Shown here one piece after another: positions 7,720 through 15,816 of a stretch of 64,000 nucleotides of DNA. The stretch is from assembly GCF_900105865.1 (NCBI RefSeq), contig NZ_LT629804.1:1054001-1118000 (forward strand), written 5' to 3'. The notes below the pieces were generated by a model. That model worked only from the letters and a program-made list of their open reading frames with translations. It searched no databases and was not told the origin of the DNA. This stretch comes from Arcanobacterium phocae. Lineage in GTDB: Bacteria; Actinomycetota; Actinomycetes; Actinomycetales; Actinomycetaceae. A program made the position numbers and the translations under genes. Positions within the stretch are counted from its first letter, which is position 1, and the number at the start of each line of letters is the position of its first letter.

Positions 7720-9753
7720 ATGCTATTAAGGCTACGCAAGTCGAGCCGAACCGTGATGCGTTCTGGCTTAGCTATAGCTACGGCCGGTGTGTTGCTATTC
7801 GGCACCAGTATTTCTTCAGCGTATGCTTCCGATATCAGTGCGGAGAGAAATGCTAAGAATGTGGTGACGGCGTCATCCGTAGACCATCTGCAAGCTGCCA
7901 AAAATGTTCGCATTACTGTCGATGGCAAAAAGATCAATGTCACCTGGGAACGCCCCGACGCTTTTCGCGGCGAATTCAAAGTTTCTTTAATGAAGGGAGA
8001 AAAAACCCTCATCGTTAGGAATACCCTTAGTACCCAGGTTGAATTCGGGCCAGATTATCTGGAAGTAGGGCAAAGCTATCATGTGACTATCGCATCTCTT
8101 GATCAGTTTAATGTCGATGCTATACCTGGCACTGACGTGGATTCAGGCGTTATCAAGATAGAAAATGACAATACAACGGAGCCGATTGAGCCACCAAACG
8201 ATGGCGGTACGACTCCTGGTGATGACAATCCTGGTTCAGGCAACCCGCCAGTCGTAAGTGTGCCGAGTGCTCCCATTAATTTAAGTGCGCGGTTAGTTAA
8301 AGGCGATACTACCGCCATCGAGGCGTTCTGGTTTGAACCTTCTGAAGGTAAGCCTTTCACTAATTATGAGCTGACGTTAGTCGGTACTGATGGAACTGAA
8401 AAAACAGCTCAAGTAGACATGACAGGTTCATTCAACGAATACTATAAGTTCCCAGATTTAACTCCCGGAATTAGCTATCAGGTCAAAGTGCGAGCAGAAA
8501 ATGCCGCTGGCTGGGGTCCATGGACAGAGCTCTCTAAGCCAGTTGTCGTTCCAGCTGACCAAGAAGCGTTTAAGATGCAGGTCGATAAAGATGGCTTTGG
8601 TGTATTCGTGCATCCAAATGGGCATGTAGCGACTGTAAGCTGGGCACCAACAGGTAACGAACCGGAACACGCGGCATACCTAGTTCGCATTGAGTGTGCT
8701 AAGCCAAAAGCTTGTGGTGCACACTTCAAGAGTCGCGTTAAGCAGTTTGGTGTACACAAAGGCGATAGTCATTGGAAGCTCGCTGACCTTCCAGAGGGCG
8801 TTTTTGTGGCTCAGCTTCAGCTTATTAATGGTGATAAATCCTCTGAAATTATAACCTCAGACGCTTTCACGGTTGGTACTCCACTAGATGTTCCGTTGCC
8901 GAAGCTTAACGTCACTCCTGTTAAGGATATTGACCCAGCAAAGTCTAATAAATTCACTGTTTCTGGTACCGGATATTTAGGCGACGGAGCTGCGCAAGGC
9001 GTCTATGTTGTTATCACTGAGTTGCCAGTATGGACTCCTGGTACTGCCCCCGACCCGAACCGTGTGAAAGACTTCGTCCATGCAAGTTGGATAAGGCCCA
9101 ATGAAATGATGGCCGGTAGGTTTACTACCTCGTTCGAGATTCCAGCTAATGTTTTCGAACCTGGCAAACACTACTTTGTTGGTACGATGGCTGCGCACGC
9201 ACTCTCGCTTACTGATCGTTCCTTGGATCAGTATGTCAATATAACTCTAAAGGATCAGGTAGATCCTGCTCCGCAGCCTGATCCTGATCCTCAGCCGCAA
9301 CCTGATCCTGCTCCTCAGCCTCAGCCTCAGCCGCAACCTGATCCTGCTCCTCAGCCTCAGCCTCAGCCGCAACCTGATCCTGCTCCTCAGCCGCAACCTC
9401 AGCCGCAACCTGATCCTGCTCCTCAGCCTCAGCCTCAGCCGCAACCTGATCCTGCTCCTCAGCCTCAACCGCAACCGCGGCCTCAGCCTCAGCCTCAGCC
9501 GCAACCTCAGCCGCAACCTGATCCTGCTCCTCAGCCTCAGCCTCAGCCGCAACCTGATCCTGCTCCTCAGCCTCAGCCTCAGCCTCAGCCGCAACCGCAA
9601 CCGCAACCGCGGCCTCAGCCGAGCCCAGACAATATCCATCAGGGTAATCAACTCGCAAAAACTGGTGCTGACGTTATAGTCATGGCCATGTTGAGTATGA
9701 CTATGTTGACAGCCGGTGTTGCTACACGCCGATACCGCAAGATTCATAACTGA
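7720..9753 (+). CDS. Iron-regulated LAKTG-anchored surface protein with FN3-like domains and Pro/Gln repeats
   Basis: A 677-residue exported protein. An N-terminal signal peptide (basic start, hydrophobic core ~15-30, AYA|S cleavage near 36) is followed by a β-sandwich-like domain (~55-148), an acidic Gly/Pro linker, a fibronectin-III domain (~180-275, with SAPINLSARLV and YQVKVRAENAAGWGPW), another Ig-like region (~285-390), and a domain at ~395-510 (VTPVKDIDPAKSNKFTVSGT, then AAHALSLTDRSLD) resembling modules beside HtaA heme-binding domains in actinobacteria (recalled, not searched). Residues ~515-633 are PQPQPDPAP repeats forming a wall-spanning stalk. The end is a sorting signal: LAKTG (645-649), hydrophobic helix, RRYRK tail. 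AAAGGAG lies 5 bases before the ATG. The upstream iron box and the heme-protein-like module suggest a role in heme or iron capture; this is inference, and adhesion is possible. Confidence 0.8.
   Translation: MLLRLRKSSRTVMRSGLAIATAGVLLFGTSISSAYASDISAERNAKNVVTASSVDHLQAAKNVRITVDGKKINVTWERPDAFRGEFKVSLMKGEKTLIVRNTLSTQVEFGPDYLEVGQSYHVTIASLDQFNVDAIPGTDVDSGVIKIENDNTTEPIEPPNDGGTTPGDDNPGSGNPPVVSVPSAPINLSARLVKGDTTAIEAFWFEPSEGKPFTNYELTLVGTDGTEKTAQVDMTGSFNEYYKFPDLTPGISYQVKVRAENAAGWGPWTELSKPVVVPADQEAFKMQVDKDGFGVFVHPNGHVATVSWAPTGNEPEHAAYLVRIECAKPKACGAHFKSRVKQFGVHKGDSHWKLADLPEGVFVAQLQLINGDKSSEIITSDAFTVGTPLDVPLPKLNVTPVKDIDPAKSNKFTVSGTGYLGDGAAQGVYVVITELPVWTPGTAPDPNRVKDFVHASWIRPNEMMAGRFTTSFEIPANVFEPGKHYFVGTMAAHALSLTDRSLDQYVNITLKDQVDPAPQPDPDPQPQPDPAPQPQPQPQPDPAPQPQPQPQPDPAPQPQPQPQPDPAPQPQPQPQPDPAPQPQPQPRPQPQPQPQPQPQPDPAPQPQPQPQPDPAPQPQPQPQPQPQPQPRPQPSPDNIHQGNQLAKTGADVIVMAMLSMTMLTAGVATRRYRKIHN
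9262..9620 (+). repeat. In-frame CAGCCT/CCGCAA tandem repeat coding the Pro/Gln stalk
   Basis: The tract is built from reiterated CCTCAG, CCGCAA and CCTGATCCTGCT blocks; the most frequent compound unit is about 30 bases (roughly PQPQPQPDPA) and recurs with gains and losses of the hexamers. All units are multiples of three, so copy-number change alters stalk length without shifting frame. Because of the composition, both strands and other frames are open here; those are not genes. Confidence 0.9.
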
Positions 9754-9788
9754 ATCTGCAGTTAAAATGAGACTGTATCAGTAGCGTG

Positions 9789-9825
9789 AAGTGGCTAGGA
9801 ATTTAGACGTTCCTAGCCACTTCTG
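9789..9825 (+). terminator. Intrinsic terminator of the surface-protein gene
   Basis: A 13-bp perfect stem (AAGTGGCTAGGAA at 9789-9801, complement at 9810-9822) with an 8-base loop, 35 bases after the stop and followed by a moderately T-rich stretch. Confidence 0.75.
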
Positions 9826-9933
9826 TCTGTTTTAGTTAGGCATAGGGCGCGCAGGGGATTCTGATGAGAATAGGCTCGGATGCTATCCCTGATTCAGCAA
9901 GTTGCTCAAACCCAGAATACGGTAGCGCCCTTG

Positions 9934-10013
9934 GTGTGCATACAGTTTGCATTTTTGGCCGAAAATGAGCGACCCATCGGCTAAATGCGCGAATATGCAA
10001 ACTCTATGCACAG
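9934..10013. repeat. 80-base structured inverted repeat between convergent genes
   Basis: Outer arms of 19 bases (9934-9952 and 9995-10013) pair at 17 positions; the shared core is TGCAT-A-AGTTTGCAT. Inside them lies a second stem, TTGGCCGA (9955-9962) with TCGGCTAA (9977-9984), allowing one G-U pair. The 323 bases between the surface-protein gene and the MerR gene hold only this element, the terminator before it and a pair of direct repeats after it. No coding frame is convincing. It may be a structured RNA, a pair of operator sites, or the remains of a small mobile element. Confidence 0.5.
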
Positions 10014-10043
10014 ATAGCATCTTATTCACCCGCTCACAAAGCG

Positions 10044-10082
10044 ACTTTCAGTGGAATTAGTCCACTTTCATCGGAATTAGTC
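10044..10082. repeat. Two 19-base direct repeats at the 3' end of the MerR gene
   Basis: ACTTTCAGTGGAATTAGTC (10044-10062) and ACTTTCATCGGAATTAGTC (10064-10082) differ at two positions and are exactly 20 bases apart; the second copy covers the stop codon of the MerR gene on the other strand. A 20-base phase suggests either slippage duplication or paired protein sites. Confidence 0.6.
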
Positions 10083-10823
10083 AAATATTGCGCTCGCACG
10101 AAGTTGTGCCGGTGAGAGCCCATTGACCCACAGGTTATCAAGGACAGTACTTATATTTTGCTCTATGCCAAGGGAATTAAAACCTGTGTGTACTGTCTCT
10201 GGATGCGCTCGTGTGTAAGAAAGTGCTTTATCTCGCCATTGATCTATCTGCGGTGAGCTAGCAGGAACATTCGCTAAATCAACAAATTCTCGGGCTAACG
10301 TGATTATCTCGTCGTCAATATTGGTGACTTCTTTCCTTCCTAAGCGGAGGATCGCCTGCCATTGTTCTGGCGCCAAGGTAATTTCTAAGAATTGTAAGAT
10401 CCGGCCACTACGATAGGCCATTTCTGCTGGGTAGCCCTGCTCGATGAGTGTATTGAGCATATCGCTGATATCGGGTGAATAGAGTGGCAGATCTGCGTCA
10501 TGGGTACGCATGTTTTTCAGCTGTTGTAAGACGGCCAATTTTTCTTGGGCCTCGGCAATACGCGCCTTGAGGCGTTGTTCGGCGAGGTCCCATGGTTGCG
10601 ATGTTTGGCTATCGGCTAAGACGGCAGCAATGTCATCCAAGGTCAGTCCAGATTCTTGCAGGAATTTGATGGTTGCTACTCGCAGGAGGTGTTCTGCGGT
10701 ATAGATTCGCCAGCCGTTGGTGTCGCGGCCGATTGCGGTGAGCAGTCCACGATCTTCATAGAGTCGCAAGGCTTTGCGGGAGGCGCCGGTTAATTTAGTC
10801 AGTTGCTGGGAGTAGAGGATCAT
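10077..10823 (-). CDS. MerR-family transcriptional regulator
   Basis: A 248-residue regulator. The N-terminal MerR winged helix is clear: LYSQQLTKLTGASRKALRLY, then EDRGLLTAIGRDTNGWRIY and LLRVATIKFLQESGLTLDDI. A dimerisation helix follows (~80-100, EQRLKARIAEAQEKLAVLQQL). The C-terminal ~140 residues form the effector domain, helical and resembling the TipAS-like four-helix drug-sensing fold, though this was not proven. MerR proteins activate promoters with overlong spacers by twisting the DNA when ligand binds. The gene follows an MFS exporter on the same strand by 20 bases, so the regulator probably controls its own operon in response to the compound exported. Confidence 0.85.
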   Translation of the reverse strand: MILYSQQLTKLTGASRKALRLYEDRGLLTAIGRDTNGWRIYTAEHLLRVATIKFLQESGLTLDDIAAVLADSQTSQPWDLAEQRLKARIAEAQEKLAVLQQLKNMRTHDADLPLYSPDISDMLNTLIEQGYPAEMAYRSGRILQFLEITLAPEQWQAILRLGRKEVTNIDDEIITLAREFVDLANVPASSPQIDQWRDKALSYTRAHPETVHTGFNSLGIEQNISTVLDNLWVNGLSPAQLRASAIFD

Positions 10824-10843
10824 CTTGAGCTACTTAGGGTGGT

Positions 10844-12112
10844 CTAGGATGTTGGCTGGGAAGTGTTGTGGGCGATATTGAGTGCATGACTTTGTTTAGA
10901 CATGAGCGCCCACGCGGTAGTGACGGCGAATCCGCCGGCTAGCACTAGTCTAACTGTCGTTAGTCCGCTATAGGTGTAGAGCACTGTGGCCAGTGCGAAT
11001 CCGAGTGGGTAAACCGCAAGGATAAGAGTGAGGATAATTCCCATGACTGATCCGCGTTTTCCTTCGGGGAGGGATTCCATAATGGCGATTGTGGCACTGG
11101 CGTTGATGATCGCGAAGGCAATGCCGAGGAAAAATGCGCCATTTATAACTGCTGACAAGTCCCATAAACTCAGCATCATTAGTGCGCCGATGAAACTGAG
11201 GAAAGTAGCACTCAGAAATAGGGTGGAGTGGGTGATTTTTTTGGCTAGCAGCCCGTAGACGATTCCGCCGACCATCATGCCTCCTCCCATGGCTGTGAGA
11301 ATCCAGGCGATGTACTGTCGCTGATTAAGCAGTGTGAAATGTGTGGGCAGGACGAAGCTTTGGGTGACCGTGTAGAGGACGTTGATTCCAATCGCAAACG
11401 TGATGGCGAAACGCAAGAGCGGAGTTTTGCGGATTAAGGTGATGGAAGTTGTTATGTGGCCGATGAAGTTATGTGTTTGTGTTGTGCTTTCGTATTCGCC
11501 GATATCGTAGGGGATAAGTGCAGTAGTGAAAGCGGCTAGGAGGGAACAGATTCCAGTGGCTAGGAGCGCCCAGGATGGGTTGGGCATTATGAGGAATACT
11601 CCAGCGAGTGCCGGGCCGATGATGAGCGCGCCTCCTTGTAACGTTTGGAAGTATCCGGTGATAGTTTCATATTTTATCGACGACGACGTGGCCACCTGCG
11701 GGCCGAGAGCTTGCCGAGCGGTTTGTCCGGGGACGTCGGCGAATGCTCCGAGGATTCCGAGGGTGATGAACCATAGTGCACTGGTTAGTCCGATCCAGTC
11801 GATAACGAAGAGGGTAAAGACGGAGAGTGTGGATAGGAGATCGGCGGTGAGGCTGAGAGTTCGGCGGTTGATTCGGTCTGCTAGTGCTCCGCCTAGAAAT
11901 CCGGCACATACTTGTGCGCTGGTGGTGGCTACGGCGATGATTCCTGCCCAGGTCGGTGAACCGAGCCGGATGATGATAAGTACGGGCAAGATTACTGTGA
12001 TGAGGGAGTTGCCGAGGATAGATAGTGCGTTTGAGGCGAGGTAGGCGACGGCATACCAGGTTCGTTGAGGGAGTGCGGAGTTGTGTTGCTCGAGCGAATA
12101 TTGTTTCGTCAT
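10844..12112 (-). CDS. MFS efflux transporter (macrolide-exporter-like)
   Basis: An intact 422-residue 12-helix exporter. It shows the N-half MFS_3 pattern (LASNALSILGNSLITVILPV) and the loop GGALADRINRRTLS between helices 2 and 3, followed by the DVPGQTARQALGPQVA segment common in Mef-like and multidrug exporters. It is the first gene of an operon with the MerR regulator downstream. AGGGTGAGAAT precedes the ATG at 12112. The export substrate is unknown; the pairing with MerR suggests a toxic or antibiotic compound. It is related in type to the two broken exporters nearby (4842-6067 and 12281-13191). Confidence 0.82.
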   Translation of the reverse strand: MTKQYSLEQHNSALPQRTWYAVAYLASNALSILGNSLITVILPVLIIIRLGSPTWAGIIAVATTSAQVCAGFLGGALADRINRRTLSLTADLLSTLSVFTLFVIDWIGLTSALWFITLGILGAFADVPGQTARQALGPQVATSSSIKYETITGYFQTLQGGALIIGPALAGVFLIMPNPSWALLATGICSLLAAFTTALIPYDIGEYESTTQTHNFIGHITTSITLIRKTPLLRFAITFAIGINVLYTVTQSFVLPTHFTLLNQRQYIAWILTAMGGGMMVGGIVYGLLAKKITHSTLFLSATFLSFIGALMMLSLWDLSAVINGAFFLGIAFAIINASATIAIMESLPEGKRGSVMGIILTLILAVYPLGFALATVLYTYSGLTTVRLVLAGGFAVTTAWALMSKQSHALNIAHNTSQPTS

Positions 12113-12129
12113 ATTCTCACCCTAAAATA

Positions 12130-12150
12130 TGGTCCTAGGGGACAGGGCAA
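12130..12150 (-). promoter_or_regulatory. Possible MerR operator for the exporter-merR operon
   Basis: On the minus strand TTGCCC (12150-12145) could serve as the -35 hexamer; directly after it an imperfect dyad TGTCC-CCTAG-GACCA occupies 12144-12130, the spacer position where MerR regulators bind. A suitable -10 is not obvious. Confidence 0.35.
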
Positions 12151-12183
12151 CTCTTGGCACAGTGGTCACCCAATTTATTGTGT

Positions 12184-12213
12184 TTGTCTGCTATCGAGCT
12201 ATCCTCGTATAAT
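12184..12213 (+). promoter_or_regulatory. Promoter before the second MFS pseudogene
   Basis: TTGTCT (12184-12189) and a perfect TATAAT (12208-12213), 18 bases apart, lie about 65 bases before the pseudogene start and divergent from the intact exporter operon. Confidence 0.5.
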
Positions 12214-12280
12214 CGATTAATCGCACCCACATTGTCCTAGTTGAAGGCGTACTTAATGCGACGATTTTGGGGGTTCTGAG

Positions 12281-13191
12281 TTGCGGTCAGTGACCGGATA
12301 TCGTCCTTGGCTAACCTACACAGTTGTGGAAGCCTATACTGGCGCGATAACCTCTTTCGCTGTTACGCTCTTCGCTTATGAACTATCTGGATCAGTAACG
12401 GCTGCTGGCGGCTTGGGAACCCTGAGCTCGGCCATAAGCTATGGATTAGCGATGTTTGGTGGAGTTTTTGTTGATTCGTATGATCGACGCCGACTGATGG
12501 CTATCCGTGTCAGTTTAAGCCTGCTTATATGGGGGACAATGAGTGTGCTGGCGATAACCGGTGTGCTCAGCTTTCTCATATTTAGTGTTTTAGTGTGTTC
12601 GGCAACAGTTGTTAGTGGGCTACTGGGATTATCTGGTGAATCTGCGTTGTGGTCTTTAGTGAGCGGAGAAAATTATGTAACGGCAGCAGGATTTCGCTGG
12701 ATATTAAAGTCGCGGCAAATGACAGCGCTTACCGCGTTAGCGGTGGTCGTTAACGTGGGCATATTTTTATTGATGTCTTCTGTTACGTTAATGCTCTTAG
12801 CGAATGGGACTGATACTACAGTGATCGGTTTTGTTGTTACGGCACAGGCCGCTGGTGTGGTGCTTGGGTCCCCAATAGCTGCGCACTTGACGAAGACGAT
12901 CCCTGCTGGGCGCTTATTGCTGGTCACCTCGCATCAGTGTTGTTTTTGTTGCCCATTGTCTTTAGCCAGAACCTCGTGTTAATCGGGGTGTGCTATTTCT
13001 TGTGGGGCTTGTGTGTACCGGTGGCTTTGACGTCCGTGATTGCCGGTAGCAAGGTTGATGCTGGTTGGGGAGTGTGGGCGATCGCCAGCGGAGTTGTGTG
13101 CGCTATGCTGGGTTTATCCATCCTGTTCATTGAACGTTCCCTCTTAGCTATCCCGCGGCCTGCTGACTGGCCTAGTGAAGTTCCGAACTAA
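12281..13191 (+). pseudogene. MFS transporter with internal deletion and frameshift
   Basis: The first frame gives helices 1-4 of an MFS exporter (FAVTLFAYELSGSVTAAGGL, loop GGVFVDSYDRRRLMA). It then jumps from the conserved GENYVTAAGF motif straight into the start of the second half (RWILKSRQMTALTALAVVVN), so roughly 70-90 residues are missing. The frame then breaks near 12930 and the final helices (VLFLLPIVFSQNLVLIGVCY) lie in the next frame up to 13191. The total is about 300 codons against about 400 for the family. The apparent start is TTG at 12281. It is a decayed relative of the intact exporter on the other strand, not a copy of it. Confidence 0.8.
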
Positions 13192-13277
13192 AGTATTCGT
13201 CAGCCGCGCTGATCAACGCGAAAATGTGCTGATTTTGCCCACAGATCTGGGGTAGTTCCGTGTGTACAGCAAAATGT

Positions 13278-13298
13278 GTGGGAGGTGTCCTTTAGGCT
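13278..13298 (+). promoter_or_regulatory. pcrA promoter with GTGGGAG-N8-TANNNT element
   Basis: GTGGGAG (13278-13284) lies 8 bases before TAGGCT (13293-13298). The same arrangement stands before the amylase gene (24111) and glyA (37762). The predicted transcript start (about 13305) is only a few bases before the pcrA ATG at 13308, so the transcript would be leaderless or nearly so. Confidence 0.5.
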
Positions 13299-13307
13299 GG
13301 AAGTGTT

Positions 13308-15812
13308 ATGAGTACTAATGATGCGTTTGTTTCAGCAATGGATCGGTTAAAGTCGAAGATCGCTACGGCTCAGGAGTCGCCGGCGGTTGGTTCGGTTGCG
13401 CCTAGGTTATCTCGGATGGATGACGACGGCGCTCGTGGGCGCGATGATGCGCGCGTGAAAGAACTGTTAGCAGGTCTTAATCCCCAGCAACATCAGGCAG
13501 TTGTCCATACTGGTGGGCATTTGCTGGTGGTCGCTGGGGCCGGTTCTGGTAAAACCCGGGTGTTGACTACCCGTATTGCCTATCTCATTGCTACTGGTCG
13601 GGTGCGTCCACACGAAATTTTGGCGATTACCTTTACGAATAAGGCCGCTAAAGAAATGCGCGAACGGCTAGAATCGTTGCTTGGATCTACCGCGCAACGC
13701 ATGTGGATTTCTACGTTCCATTCGGCATGTGTACGCATTTTGCGTACGGAACATCAGGCTTTGGGGATGCGGTCATCGTTTACGATTTATGATGCGGCAG
13801 ATTCTGCCCGGCTGATGAAGATTGTAGCGCAAGAGGAAAACATTGATATCAAGGCTTTCCCGCCGAAAACACTGAGTCGGAAAATCTCTGATCTGAAAAA
13901 TGCGATGGTTACGGTTGGGCAGGCGAAAGAACAAGCTGCAGATCGTGACGATCAGATGATTGCTGATGCCTACGCTGGATATCAGCGCCGGTTACGGGCC
14001 GCTAACGCGGTAGATTTCGATGATTTGATTATGCTGACGGTGGGTTTGCTGCGTGATAATCCAGCGATCGCAGAACATTATCGGCGGCGTTTCCGGCACG
14101 TATTAGTAGACGAATACCAGGATACGAATACAGCTCAGTATCAGTTGGTGCGTGAACTCGTTGGTGAAGAAACTGATCAGCCACATGGTGAATTAACTGT
14201 TGTTGGCGATGCGGACCAGTCTATATACGCTTTCCGTGGTGCAACGATTCGCAATATCGAAGATTTCGAGCAAGATTTTCCGAACGCTACAACGGTTGTA
14301 CTGGAACAGAACTATCGCTCCACCCAAAATATTTTGACGGCCGCTAATTCACTCATTGCTAATAATAAAGGGCGGCGGCCAAAGAAATTATGGACTGCTG
14401 AAGGCGACGGCCCGAAGCTTGTTGGTTATGTAGCGGATGCAGAATCGGACGAGTCAGCTTTCGTCGTCGAAGAAATCGATCAAGTACGCACCAAGCACGG
14501 CTATAAATATGGTGATATCGCTGTGTTCTACCGGGCTAACGCGCAATCACGTGCCATTGAAGAAATGTTTGTGCGCTCGGGTATTCCGTATAAGGTTGTT
14601 GGCGGTACTCGGTTCTATGAGCGTAAAGAGATTAAGGATGCGTTAGCGTATTTGCATGCGGTAGCGAATCCGGATGATACAGTGTCGATTCGCCGAATCT
14701 TGAACGAACCGAAACGTGGTTTGGGGGCAAAAGCCGAATCGGCTGTCGCCATGCATGCCGAAAAATACCGGATATCGTTTGGGCAGGCGCTCCACGATGT
14801 GGCCTATCCAGAACAAGCTGTTGAAGCTGGACGCAGTGCAGTGGAAGGCTTGCAGGCACGTGCCCGTAACGCCATGAGCGCATTTGTTAGCATGTTGGAA
14901 ACCGCGCGGGCCCAAGCTGATGCCGGTGAGGCTCCAGCTGACATCTTAGATACATTAATGGACGCCTCTGGATATTTGGATACTCTTCAAAAATCGAAGG
15001 ATCCGCAAGATGAAGTACGGGTAGAAAACCTTGCTGAACTCCACGCGGTAGCGTCTGATTTCCGTGTACGGAATGAAGAGGGCTCCCTTGCTGATTTCTT
15101 GGATCAGATCTCGTTAGTGGCCGATTCGGATCAAATTCCAGATGAGGATAGCGAAAACGAAGGCGAAGTCGTCCTCATGACGATCCACACCGCGAAAGGG
15201 CTAGAATTCCCAGTAGTTTTTGCAACTGGATTTGAAGATGGAACATTCCCGCATATTCGTGCTTTGGCATCTGCAACGGAACTAGCTGAAGAACGCCGGT
15301 TAGCTTATGTGGCGTTAACTCGTGCTCGGCAGCGCCTATATATCACGCGGGCTGCCACCCGTTCCCAGTGGGGTGCTCCGCAAGAACTACCGCCTTCACG
15401 ATTCTTAGATGAGATTCCGGATGAGGTGATCGACTGGCGGCGTGTGGCGTCTGCAATGGACACAGTTCGCAGTTCTTCTTGGGGGAGTGCGCGCGATAGT
15501 TGGGGTGCGAAGCGTAACAACTGGAGCAGCGTGAATGATGATGATTTCGCTCCTGTTATTGGGAGCGGAAGCGGGAAGTTCACCCCCGGGAAAATTCTTG
15601 AAACTGAGCCAGAACCCGTTCAGCCTTCCAATCCAGATCCTGACATTAGCGGAGGGATCAACGTTGGTGATAAAGTTCGTCACGCAAAATTTGGTACTGG
15701 CAAAGTGATCTCGTTTGAAGGAAGCGGAAAATCCACAGTAGCCAAAGTTCGGTTCGATAGTGGGGCAGTCAAGCGCCTCATGCTTCGTTTTGCACCGTTA
15801 GAAAAGATCTGA
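13308..15812 (+). CDS. pcrA: ATP-dependent DNA helicase PcrA/UvrD
   Basis: An 834-residue superfamily 1A 3'-5' helicase for repair and replication-fork maintenance. Motifs are in order: Q motif LNPQQHQAV, Walker A AGAGSGKT (~76-83), Ia TFTNKAAKEM, II VDEYQDTN, III VVGDADQSIYAFRGA, IV EQNYRST, V VVLMTIHTAKGLEFPVVFA, VI RRLAYVALTRARQRLY. The last ~70 residues (GDKVRHAKFGTGKVISFEGS) are the Tudor-like RNA-polymerase-binding domain typical of PcrA, which supports PcrA over generic UvrD. An N-terminal extension of ~50 residues precedes the Q motif. The downstream acyltransferase starts 4 bases after the stop. Confidence 0.96.
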   Translation: MSTNDAFVSAMDRLKSKIATAQESPAVGSVAPRLSRMDDDGARGRDDARVKELLAGLNPQQHQAVVHTGGHLLVVAGAGSGKTRVLTTRIAYLIATGRVRPHEILAITFTNKAAKEMRERLESLLGSTAQRMWISTFHSACVRILRTEHQALGMRSSFTIYDAADSARLMKIVAQEENIDIKAFPPKTLSRKISDLKNAMVTVGQAKEQAADRDDQMIADAYAGYQRRLRAANAVDFDDLIMLTVGLLRDNPAIAEHYRRRFRHVLVDEYQDTNTAQYQLVRELVGEETDQPHGELTVVGDADQSIYAFRGATIRNIEDFEQDFPNATTVVLEQNYRSTQNILTAANSLIANNKGRRPKKLWTAEGDGPKLVGYVADAESDESAFVVEEIDQVRTKHGYKYGDIAVFYRANAQSRAIEEMFVRSGIPYKVVGGTRFYERKEIKDALAYLHAVANPDDTVSIRRILNEPKRGLGAKAESAVAMHAEKYRISFGQALHDVAYPEQAVEAGRSAVEGLQARARNAMSAFVSMLETARAQADAGEAPADILDTLMDASGYLDTLQKSKDPQDEVRVENLAELHAVASDFRVRNEEGSLADFLDQISLVADSDQIPDEDSENEGEVVLMTIHTAKGLEFPVVFATGFEDGTFPHIRALASATELAEERRLAYVALTRARQRLYITRAATRSQWGAPQELPPSRFLDEIPDEVIDWRRVASAMDTVRSSSWGSARDSWGAKRNNWSSVNDDDFAPVIGSGSGKFTPGKILETEPEPVQPSNPDPDISGGINVGDKVRHAKFGTGKVISFEGSGKSTVAKVRFDSGAVKRLMLRFAPLEKI

Positions 15813-15816
15813 AACT

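Noticed and set aside
9236..9747. Two long minus-strand open frames (Ala/Glu-rich and Leu/Arg-rich) opposite the stalk repeat
   Set aside because: They are produced by the CAG/CCT repeat composition, have no ribosome site and resemble no protein; both are antisense shadows of the surface-protein gene.
4842..13191. Possible antibiotic-resistance island with transposase
   Set aside because: No transposase, integrase, terminal inverted repeat or target duplication was found; the exporter genes alone do not prove a mobile element.
13197..13275. Possible hairpin or repeat upstream of pcrA (ATTTTGC ... GCAAAAT)
   Set aside because: Only 7-base arms separated by a long loop; likely chance.
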